Source of the DNA: Bauldia sp.
Lineage (GTDB): Bacteria > Pseudomonadota > Alphaproteobacteria > Rhizobiales > Kaistiaceae
Reading direction: 5' to 3'
DNA: 43,103 nt
Assembly (NCBI GenBank): GCA_020853895.1
Contig: JADYYB010000114.1
Coordinates: forward strand, 1 to 43,103
Positions 28,986-36,906 of the stretch are shown here, piece by piece. Under the pieces are notes generated by a model. The model was not told where the DNA came from. It did no database searches and saw nothing but the letters and a program-made list of their open reading frames with translations. Each line of letters begins with the position of its first letter. Position 1 is the first letter of the stretch. Made by a program: the position numbers and the translations under genes.

Positions 28986-30505
28986 TCCGCCGTCTCCCTT
29001 GTCCGGACTACGTCGGCGCCGATGATCGCCTCGACCTCCCGCAGGAGCTCGCCGCGTAGCACCTTCAGGATCGACTTCAGATGCGTGCCCTGATCGCGCC
29101 AGATCTTCTCGTGAGCCTTGATCTCCTTGGCCTGAATGTCGAGCAGCGTCTCGGCGTGCGTTTCGATACGGTTGAGCAAGTTCGCGAACTGCTCGGAGGT
29201 GATGAAGTCATAAAGCGCCGCCATCTTCTTCGTCCGCTCAGCCCTGGAAAGGCGCAGCGTGTGAATCTGGATCATGTGGCGGCGCAGGATGCCCACGAGC
29301 GTCACGGCGCGGGCGGGATTCACGATCAGGACGCCGTCCCGCTCCGCCAGCTGTTTTTGATCGCGAGGGAACTTACGTGCGCAGAGGATGGCGTGGTCCG
29401 CCTTAGCCGCCGTCCGGTCGGTCACAAGCTTGGCGACGAACTCGTCCCGCCACGCCATGTGATTCTTGCTGTCGTACAGGATGACGCCGCATTCCTGCCC
29501 GTTGTGGATGACAGTGTGGCGGATGTCGGCGCCGGGATTGCCGCGGCCGATCCGCTCGATGCGGTCGCCGTCCGGCTCGAACTCGGCCTTGAGGTCATCG
29601 AAAAGCTGCACCTCGGCGCCTTCGCCTAATTCCTCAGCCGTTCTCTTCTCAAGCTGCCGGGCGAGGTCTGCCACCTTCGAGGTCAGCTTCTGCGTCTCGG
29701 CGGCGTGGGCCGCGTCCTTCTCGTTCTGCTTCTGGGTGTGATCCTTCTCCAGCGCGTCGCGGGCTTCCTGCACACGCCGGGCGATGGCCTGCTCCTGGTC
29801 CGCCCTTAGCGTCTCAGCCTGCGCGACCACGGCTTCGCGCTCGCGGATCGCCTGCTCGATCTTTTCCCGCCAGCCGGTTTCGCGCTCCCTCCCCTGCTCT
29901 TCAAGGAAGGTGATCGTCGCGATCAGCTTCTGCGTCTCGGCGGCGTGCGCGGCGTCCTTCTCGCCCTGCTTCTCGAAGTGATCCTTCTCAAGTGCGGCGA
30001 GGGATTCCTCGATTCGGCATGCGACGATCCGGTCTTGCTCTTCGGTGAGATCCTTGAGCCGCGCGAGCGCCGCATCGCGGTCGCGACCGGCCTCGTCAAT
30101 CTTTCCTTTCCACGAGGCCTCGCTCTCGCGCAGACGATCTTCAAGGGCGGCGATCCTCCCAGCTGCCGCGACGTCCGATTCCTTCTTCGCCTGGTCGCGC
30201 GCCTCCGCAACGGCAGCGGCGTTCTGCGCCCGCTCCGCCGCAAGAGCATCGGCGCCTTCTCTCCGCGCCTGCTCCAGCGCCTGCCGGCCCGCGGCCTCAA
30301 GCTGCGCCTTCTCGGTCGAGAACTCGATCCTCGCCCGGGCGAGCGCGTCGTCGGCGAGCTTCCTGTCCCGCGTTTCGAGGCGGGAGCGGAACTCCTCCGC
30401 CTTCTCGTCCGGAACCGGCTGCTCGCAGATCGGACAAGCGAGACCGGCGATGTGGATGTGGGTTTCCCGAGAATGACGGTAGGCAGGCTGAGTAACGGCG
30501 GCCAT
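28982..30505 (-). CDS. DUF2130 protein: zinc knuckle, coiled coil, nuclease-like domain
   Basis: A 507-residue DUF2130 protein. It begins with a CPIC knuckle (Cys24, Cys27), continues with a long charged coiled coil (about 35-290) and ends with the DUF2130 domain (about 295-500). That domain includes DIRHTVIHNGQECGVILYDSKNHMAWRDEF, whose Asp-x-Lys fits a PD-(D/E)XK-like core. The coiled coil holds two copies of an approximately 80-residue unit, each with ALEKDH..KQ.EKDAAHAAETQKL. The start ATG at 30505 is the first gene after a promoter-like site at 30539-30567. It overlaps the ParB-like gene by 4 nt. Biochemical function of the family is unknown; nuclease activity is a prediction. Confidence 0.85.
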   Translation of the reverse strand: MAAVTQPAYRHSRETHIHIAGLACPICEQPVPDEKAEEFRSRLETRDRKLADDALARARIEFSTEKAQLEAAGRQALEQARREGADALAAERAQNAAAVAEARDQAKKESDVAAAGRIAALEDRLRESEASWKGKIDEAGRDRDAALARLKDLTEEQDRIVACRIEESLAALEKDHFEKQGEKDAAHAAETQKLIATITFLEEQGRERETGWREKIEQAIREREAVVAQAETLRADQEQAIARRVQEARDALEKDHTQKQNEKDAAHAAETQKLTSKVADLARQLEKRTAEELGEGAEVQLFDDLKAEFEPDGDRIERIGRGNPGADIRHTVIHNGQECGVILYDSKNHMAWRDEFVAKLVTDRTAAKADHAILCARKFPRDQKQLAERDGVLIVNPARAVTLVGILRRHMIQIHTLRLSRAERTKKMAALYDFITSEQFANLLNRIETHAETLLDIQAKEIKAHEKIWRDQGTHLKSILKVLRGELLREVEAIIGADVVRTRETAE

Positions 30506-30518
30506 GGCGTCGCTGTTC

Positions 30519-30567
30519 CTTAGGACAAACTAGGACCTAGAATTTCCTGAATCATCGCCTCTGTCAA
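30519..30567 (-). promoter_or_regulatory. Promoter and operator candidate of the DUF2130-SPARTA operon
   Basis: On the minus strand TTGACA (30567-30562), a 17-bp spacer and AATTCT (30544-30539) lie upstream of the DUF2130 start. The palindrome CTAGG-a-CCTAG (30530-30540) overlaps the -10 and start region, and TAGGAC occurs twice (30521-30526 and 30531-30536). A repressor at this site would silence the whole operon. Only the pattern is seen; no regulator is assigned. Confidence 0.5.
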
Positions 30568-30632
30568 GAGCAGGAGCCCTGCAATCCCCCATGTGGTTCA
30601 TCTTATGTTCTCATAGCATGATCGGAGGCTGG

Positions 30633-30663
30633 GTGGTGACCTTTAGACGCGGCGCGTCACCAC
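30633..30663. repeat. 8-bp inverted repeat in the gap between DUF2130 and the nuclease gene
   Basis: GTGGTGAC (30633-30640) and GTCACCAC (30656-30663) are perfect inverted arms with a 15-nt loop. The surrounding gap, 30568-30994, holds no gene I can support. There is no T-run, so it is either a weak terminator for the nuclease gene or an operator. Confidence 0.5.
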
Positions 30664-30994
30664 TCTCGGTCGGCGACGGGGGGCATATAAAGGACGGCAC
30701 GACCGCAAGCCCTGACCCCTTGCGACTTAGCCGCCGATTGCGCCACGGACGTTCCCGCTCTGCCGAGATGACGTGCTACCGCCGCGTTCGAAGCGCCAAG
30801 CCTGAGGCAAGAGCGTGAGCCAAGCGAGCCGACCGAAGCTCGAAGCTTGAGCAGGGGCGGCAGCGCCCTGGTGCGGATGGGCGCTACAGCAATCCGCAGT
30901 ACGTTGGATTTGTGGTCATCGCCACGGTGGTTGCGGCGATCAGGCTCACTGGCGCGATTGCCTCTTCACTCTAGTGGCGGGTTCTCGACGCTAC

Positions 30995-32836
30995 CTAATG
31001 TTGCGCCCGCAAGTACCCGAGAGCCTCAGCCATTACTTTACAATCGACCTCATTATATCTAGCGATAGCCTGCATGAGATCGATCTCCATCATCCGTTTG
31101 GACTGACGGATCGCCTCGCGGTGGCAATGCCAGGCGCCCACCATGGCGCCCAGGCCATCGGCTGGACCATCGGACCAAAGCGTCTTGATAAGTCCTCCTC
31201 CTTGCATGGCCTTTGCAATGGCTTTTAGGCCGAAGCCAAATGCACCGCGTACGGTGACTGGCTGCTCCCTCACCACTCGGTTCAGCAAGTCGCACCACGG
31301 AAGGTCGGACCAGTCAGTCCGTCCCTGTCGAACCGCGGCTGCGTTGTAGGCATCGCTGAGGTTGCTCGTTTCCGCCGGGGACCAGTGAAAGATGCGCGAG
31401 GCGGCAGGAGCGGAAGATCGTTCCCGGCAGATGGCGGCCATGTGGGCGAGCCACTCATCAACGATGCGGCTTTCCTCGTCGAGCGATAGTCGGTCGGTTG
31501 TGAATTGCGCGAACTTCCAGACTGGCGCGTCGCTTGGGCCGGCCAGATGGCCGCATCCAATCATAAAAATCAGGGGCTGACCGTTGACCTCTGGGAACTT
31601 CGAGAAGTCGTCATCGAGGTCGCTCACCGTCTCGAAGTCGACGAAGAACTCAGGGACTACCGGATCACGCCACAGCAACTCGTTGGCAGTCAGCCGAGAT
31701 GGAAAGACGAAAGGCCCGGTCTTGTCCGATTGGTTCGCCTTGATGACGGCGTCCACAATTAGTGGTGCCTTGTCGCCCGTGATGCCCAGTCGAGCGGCCG
31801 AGCAATTCGGATCACTCCACCGACTTAACCCCGTAGCGATCGCCTCCGCGCGCTGCTTCGGTCCAACCCGCGGCAGGAGCGTCAAGTCCTCCAGATCAGC
31901 TGCGAAACGACGCTTCGCTTGGTGCCAAGGCTGGTCATCGGTGCTGCGTAGGTTTGGCCAAAGCTCAAGCACGGATGGTTGCGGTAGGAGATCCCACGAA
32001 GCTCCGTTGGAGCGCATGCGCCGGATCCACTGACAGGCGCCCGCGGCGCCTTTTTCAAGGTCGACCTTTGACTTCCCACTCCGAGGCGCGAAGTCGACCC
32101 GCGCCAAGCGTTCCAGAGCGGAGGTACCGCGCTCATTGGCGGTCTTCCAGCGCCGACCCAGGATGTACCCGGCCGAAGGGGGGTAGCCCTGCATGGCGCC
32201 TAGCGCCTGCGTGTAGAGCCAGACCTGGATCATGTATTTGAGATGCGCGCTACTCGCGTGGCCGTCCTTCAGGAGGTCAAGAGTGGTGAACTTGATCTCA
32301 ACGACCCGATAGTGCGCCGAAGGGAGCGGAAGATCTGGCGCAGGCTGGGCCGACTCTTCCGAGGACAAATCCGATGGAAAGAACCGATTGAGCACGTCCG
32401 ATCTCACCAATAGATCGGGAATGCCGTATGTCTTCGTCTGCGCGTGCCAAAGAACGCCATGCGCAATGACCTCGACGCCGGCTCGCATCGCTTCCCAAGT
32501 AGATAAGACTGCGGTCGCGTCTTGAGCCGACCTGGCGTCTTTGGCTATGTGCAGGACCTTAGCATTGCCCTCCAGGTGCCCGATCACGCGGGCCTCAAAC
32601 TCCCTCGAGCGCTCCTCGACGAATCGACGAAAGTCAGTCCGCGGATCATAGCCTTGCTCAGCGTCGTCACGCTTGTGGCCTTTGAGCGAGCCAAACTCCT
32701 CCAACCAATCGATGAGCGGGTCATCATTTGCGAAGTTGAGTGTAGCCGCGGCTGACACCCATTCTCGCCATGGTGATTCAACCCCCGGCTCGTTGCGCGC
32801 GCCATCGCTCCGATAGAAGGCCGAATTGATGCTCAT
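30995..32836 (-). CDS. RecB-like nuclease fused to an RNase H-like exonuclease domain
   Basis: A 613-residue protein with the layout of TM0106-type RecB-like nucleases. The N-terminal PD-(D/E)XK part has GIPDLLV (Asp141), VVEIKF (Glu180, Lys182) and QVWLYTQAL (Gln204, Tyr208). A helix-hairpin-helix-like LLPRVGPKQRAEAIA lies near 320-334. The C-terminal RNase H-like (DEDD) part begins PEFFVDFETV (Asp400, Glu402) and ends with YNEVDCK (Asp598). All catalytic positions look intact. I start at the ATG at 32836, after GGGGAG, not at a TTG 23 codons upstream. It follows the SNF2 helicase by 145 bp on the same strand, suggesting a helicase-nuclease pair acting on foreign DNA. Codon use is less GC-rich than in the core. 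Confidence 0.85.
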   Translation of the reverse strand: MSINSAFYRSDGARNEPGVESPWREWVSAAATLNFANDDPLIDWLEEFGSLKGHKRDDAEQGYDPRTDFRRFVEERSREFEARVIGHLEGNAKVLHIAKDARSAQDATAVLSTWEAMRAGVEVIAHGVLWHAQTKTYGIPDLLVRSDVLNRFFPSDLSSEESAQPAPDLPLPSAHYRVVEIKFTTLDLLKDGHASSAHLKYMIQVWLYTQALGAMQGYPPSAGYILGRRWKTANERGTSALERLARVDFAPRSGKSKVDLEKGAAGACQWIRRMRSNGASWDLLPQPSVLELWPNLRSTDDQPWHQAKRRFAADLEDLTLLPRVGPKQRAEAIATGLSRWSDPNCSAARLGITGDKAPLIVDAVIKANQSDKTGPFVFPSRLTANELLWRDPVVPEFFVDFETVSDLDDDFSKFPEVNGQPLIFMIGCGHLAGPSDAPVWKFAQFTTDRLSLDEESRIVDEWLAHMAAICRERSSAPAASRIFHWSPAETSNLSDAYNAAAVRQGRTDWSDLPWCDLLNRVVREQPVTVRGAFGFGLKAIAKAMQGGGLIKTLWSDGPADGLGAMVGAWHCHREAIRQSKRMMEIDLMQAIARYNEVDCKVMAEALGYLRAQH

Positions 32837-32981
32837 GCTTCCAGCTCCCCAGAGCGAAAGCTCTACCTTAAGCGATCGCGCGGCGGCAACTGCGCCCAGC
32901 CCCAATCAACTAGAATCGAGGGGGATAGGTTTGAGGCCGCTGTCGAAGAGTGGGTTCAGCCGCAGAATGGTGGGCCGACTG

Positions 32982-35900
32982 CTAGATTTCGCGCACGAAA
33001 CCACCTGGGGTACGCCTGCCTCGGGCGATCCGTCCGATGATCGCACGATCCCTGACCCTAACAACCGCCCCAGCCAGCCCCTTTCTCAAACCGAGGAACC
33101 CGCTGGTCTGCCCAACCAAAGCAAGATGATCATGGTTGGGTGACTGAACCGCCGCCTCGACTTGGCATTTTCGGCCTCCCACCGCGCGTGAGATCCGCTG
33201 GCCAACATCCTCCCAAACGCGCATCTCAGCTTCGTCGTGGAGCATTCCCTCGAGAAGCTCCACTAGGGGTCGGAGCCTTCCCCCTGGTTCCACCGCAAAG
33301 TCCGAATGGATGAGGAGGCCCGTCAGCGAGCATGTGCGCGTGTCATCTGGATGGGATGCCTTCCCGCTCCAGAAACAGGTCTTGGCCTCCGTAGGGGCAC
33401 AGAAGCTTCCTCGCGAGGACTGAAGTGCCGCCGATCGGAGAATACGCGCCTCAGAGATGCTGCTGGTAACTAGCAGACTTCTGAGGACGCGCTTGCCAGT
33501 GACGGAACAGCGCTCAAGTTCGGACGGAAGGACTCGCCGGTTGGTCTCCTCACAAGCCACTAGGACCCCCGGACGCACCTTGTGACCAGTGACCTCGCAT
33601 GTCTCCGCCAGGACAAGCTCAACCGGTTGAAGTGTCTCGTGGCAGGTGAGGAACTCCTTGCGATGGCCCATCTTCCCTGTGACGGCCGATCGCATATTCT
33701 GGTCGAGCCGATAGAGGCGACCGGACACGTCGCTTACCGCGAGCTCGTCCTTCAGCAGGTTAGCGGCCGTGAACTCGCAACGTTCAAAATGCTCGGGCTC
33801 AGCGCGGCGGCCACTGACGCTCGATGTCCCGAGGAGAAGTTTGTCAACTAGAGCTCCGGTCATCACCGATGGCTCGACCTCGTCGGCGAGAAGACGTTTC
33901 CCGCTCAGCGCACAGACGACCGTGAACTCTGGTAATGCCAGCCGGCCACTCCTCTCCGAACGCGCCAGAAGGTGGCGAAGGACACGCCCACCGGTCATCT
34001 GACAGACGCTTAGACAGTCCACCGGTGCGGTCTTGCCCGAGCTCGCACACAAACCAAGCTCCGGGGCTTCCCTCACTTGTCCCTGCTGCGGGTCCACTAA
34101 GATCGTGCTCTCGTAGCCTTGATCGGCATCGAAACCATATCGGGCTCGCACAGCGAACTCGCGATGCAGCTTCCCCCTAAGCCCTACGAGGGTTGGGGCT
34201 ACGCGGGGCGTGAAATCTTCGTGCAGCTTCTGTCGCTTGCGGTCGTCGTTGCCCGCAGCAGCCTTTTCCTGCTCACGACGCTCCAGATAGAAGCGTGAGA
34301 ATTCCGAGATTGCTGGATCATCGATGGCAGCCGAGGCAAGTCTCGGCGCATTGAGACCGAGCTCCAGGGGGTTCTCTAACGTCCTCCCGATCGGCCGGAT
34401 GGCATCACGACTGGGTTCGATTCGATTGTCATCCTTCGAGCTCGGTATCTCGACCAATCGCTCGTAGCTATCGTGAGCTACCGTGGCCCTGACTCGAAGA
34501 AGCGCGTTCCCATCGAATTGGCGCCGCGCCGCTGTAGTCTCGACACTTCGGGGTTGGCCACCGAAGCTCTCCACCCATTGTCGGGTCAATTGCTCCGCAG
34601 CTTTTGGCGCGTCGACATCTAAATCCTCAACATCGTGAACGCCCGTCGCAATCGTGTTGCTTACGAGACGCTGAAACGCCGGCGCTCCCGGCGAATAGAG
34701 CGTGCTTCTGGTCTCTCCCGACTTGCCGTCAAAACGGATGTATTCTCGGGCGGAGTCCTTTACCGAAAGAACCTCGCCCGACGCTTGTGGTGTGAGGCGG
34801 TAGCCAAGATTTTCGAGAGCAGCGAGCGTGAAGTCTCGCGACTCCATTGACCTCTCAGGAAGTGGCAGTGTCGGGGCACGGGGGCCAACATACTCTGCAC
34901 CGTCCATGCTTCCGAGCATGGCATTAATATTAGCTTCCTCCCGTTCGAGCTCGGCCTTCGCATTTTCGATGCTGGCGAGCTTGAGTTCCGTGTCCCGGGT
35001 GACATCCTTCCCTTCGAGGGCTGCCAAGACCAACTTGAGGATCTGATCCTCAAAGCTTGCCGCGACGTCCTCATCCCCATCGCCGACGTCGGCGCCCTGC
35101 AGTAATGCCTCGATGTCCCCTATCGCGTGGGACGCCATCTGCAGTTTCTCAACGAGTCGGCCGACGATGTACTCCTCAAAAGTTCCGCGGAGCATGATGT
35201 TGAAAATGCTGACATTGGCGTGCTCTGACGCGAGACGCTGAACCCGCCCAATTCGCTGCTCGACGATCATCGGGTTCCATGGCAGATCGTAGTTGACCAG
35301 CACATTGGCGACCTGGAGATTGACGCCCTCGGATCCAGCCTCCGTCGAGACAATGGCGCGGATGTCAGGAGGGTTCTTCCAGAACCGCTGGATTGTTTCC
35401 TGATTTCGCGGTCCCGACTCTCCGTTGACGATGCCCACCTTCATACCCACGCTCTCGAGGAAGAGCTGGATGGTGGTCTGTGTCTCTCGCCGACCCGTGA
35501 AAATCACGAGGCGCCAGCTCTTCGGGTTCTTCTGTTTGAGGGTTTCGATGAGTTGAGCGAGACCATTGAGTTTAGCACTGCGAGGCATGCTCTCGACGAT
35601 CTGCTTTACAGTCTGAGCGAGGTCCCACGGCACGGTTCCGTTTCGTGCCATGTTCAGAAGCTGCGCCTTCAAGGCTTCAGGACTGCTCGTAAGCGCCTGC
35701 AGGATAGAAATCTGCGCGAGGCGATTGAGTCTCTTGATGGGCTCGCCGATCGCGCGAATGAGCTGCAGCTCCGCTGCCGTCGGCTCAACTCGATGCATCT
35801 GCACCTCCCGTCCGGGGAAGAGCAGCTTGGCATCGCCGCGTCTAACGCGTGACATGTAGCCGTAGACAATGGACCGAAACTGTTCGCGCGCCTCGGGTTT

Positions 35901-36671
35901 CAGCTGGCGTGCCTGCTCGCGTTTGTCGGCGATGAACTGTCGAGCGAACTGACCGGTGCTTCCGAAAGGATTTTCGTGTCCCCGGGCGACCGTGAGAAGG
36001 TCGACGAGTGAGTATAGATCCCAGAGCCGATTATGAATGGGTGTGGCAGTCAGCATCAAAACGAAGCGGAAGCGCCGCGCTTCCAAAGCATTCCGAAAAA
36101 CCTTCGCGACCTTGGGTACGCTCTCAACTCCGTAAAGATTGCGGAGCTTGTGTGCCTCATCGAGGACGAGCATCTGGAAGCGATCCTCAGGAAGCCGTTC
36201 GAGATAGAGGCGAGCCGATTGGTACGTCGTTATGACCGCGCCGCTCTCGACAGGGTCGGCGTCGAGGAGGGCGCGACCCGTCGCGATCTCGGCTGGGATG
36301 TCGAACTTGCTTTCAAGCTCGGACTTCCACTGCGACCCGAGAAGTTTCGGACAGACGACGAGCACCTTCGAAAGACGCGCTCGCGCAGCCAACTCACTAA
36401 TGATCAGACCCGCACTGATGGTCTTGCCTAGACCAACGTCATCGGCCAGGAGGGTCACCGGAAGGCGGCGACAAAACGTAATCAGATTGGTCACTTGGTG
36501 GTGGTAAGGAGTAAGCCGATCCTGCCAGCGCGGGCTCGACTTGAAGTCCTTCTCGCTCTCGATGACGATCGGATCCGTCAGATCCCATTCGAGAGCGGCC
36601 TTGTAGACTTTGTATTCCCCAGGCTTTGTCTGACGCCGAAGAATCTTGGCCTGCAGTTCCGACGTCGCCAT
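32982..36671 (-). CDS. SNF2/HepA-type helicase with C-terminal 15-residue Cys/Thr-Gly repeats
   Basis: A 1229-residue superfamily 2 ATPase. The motor comprises ADDVGLGKT (residues 76-84), LVLDEAH (168-174), LTATPIHN, the C-terminal half with TEAGSEGVNLQ, and EQRIGRVQRL near residue 480, as in HepA/RapA and phage-defence Snf2 proteins. A charged linker follows. Residues 875-1125 are an array of about 17 units of 15 residues with the consensus [CS]xx[TS]G[KR]x(V/L)L plus six more. These look like half zinc knuckles in which the second Cys is Ser or Thr. A basic tail ends the protein. Start ATG at 36671 lacks a strong ribosome site. I cannot place it in a named defence system. Confidence 0.85.
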   Translation of the reverse strand: MATSELQAKILRRQTKPGEYKVYKAALEWDLTDPIVIESEKDFKSSPRWQDRLTPYHHQVTNLITFCRRLPVTLLADDVGLGKTISAGLIISELAARARLSKVLVVCPKLLGSQWKSELESKFDIPAEIATGRALLDADPVESGAVITTYQSARLYLERLPEDRFQMLVLDEAHKLRNLYGVESVPKVAKVFRNALEARRFRFVLMLTATPIHNRLWDLYSLVDLLTVARGHENPFGSTGQFARQFIADKREQARQLKPEAREQFRSIVYGYMSRVRRGDAKLLFPGREVQMHRVEPTAAELQLIRAIGEPIKRLNRLAQISILQALTSSPEALKAQLLNMARNGTVPWDLAQTVKQIVESMPRSAKLNGLAQLIETLKQKNPKSWRLVIFTGRRETQTTIQLFLESVGMKVGIVNGESGPRNQETIQRFWKNPPDIRAIVSTEAGSEGVNLQVANVLVNYDLPWNPMIVEQRIGRVQRLASEHANVSIFNIMLRGTFEEYIVGRLVEKLQMASHAIGDIEALLQGADVGDGDEDVAASFEDQILKLVLAALEGKDVTRDTELKLASIENAKAELEREEANINAMLGSMDGAEYVGPRAPTLPLPERSMESRDFTLAALENLGYRLTPQASGEVLSVKDSAREYIRFDGKSGETRSTLYSPGAPAFQRLVSNTIATGVHDVEDLDVDAPKAAEQLTRQWVESFGGQPRSVETTAARRQFDGNALLRVRATVAHDSYERLVEIPSSKDDNRIEPSRDAIRPIGRTLENPLELGLNAPRLASAAIDDPAISEFSRFYLERREQEKAAAGNDDRKRQKLHEDFTPRVAPTLVGLRGKLHREFAVRARYGFDADQGYESTILVDPQQGQVREAPELGLCASSGKTAPVDCLSVCQMTGGRVLRHLLARSERSGRLALPEFTVVCALSGKRLLADEVEPSVMTGALVDKLLLGTSSVSGRRAEPEHFERCEFTAANLLKDELAVSDVSGRLYRLDQNMRSAVTGKMGHRKEFLTCHETLQPVELVLAETCEVTGHKVRPGVLVACEETNRRVLPSELERCSVTGKRVLRSLLVTSSISEARILRSAALQSSRGSFCAPTEAKTCFWSGKASHPDDTRTCSLTGLLIHSDFAVEPGGRLRPLVELLEGMLHDEAEMRVWEDVGQRISRAVGGRKCQVEAAVQSPNHDHLALVGQTSGFLGLRKGLAGAVVRVRDRAIIGRIARGRRTPGGFVREI

Positions 36672-36906
36672 CCTTGGCTGTGGCCCCCATCCGCAACCTT
36701 AGGTCAGCAAGATGTGCGGGAACGTAACCCGAAGCAAGATGGCTCAAGCCGGCTCGGCTGCTTCTGCCTACCCAGCTCCCCGTCGGGGCGTCGCTCGCTT
36801 CCTGGTCTAGTAGGCGTTGGCGGGCGCATAGCCCTTCAATTCAGCAGCGCCTCAAACGACAGTGAACCCGCGGCGATGCCTGTCTGCGCTGAACGACACG
36901 TCAGCT

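Noticed and set aside
30568-30994. Short plus-strand frames (for example 30591-30818) as genes
   Set aside because: No ribosome site, poor codon pattern, no recognisable similarity.
30995-36671. Helicase-nuclease pair as a CRISPR Cas3/Cas4, DISARM or restriction system
   Set aside because: No cas1, repeat array, DrmABC, phospholipase-D protein or specificity subunit is visible; the methylase lies in the separate recombinase module.
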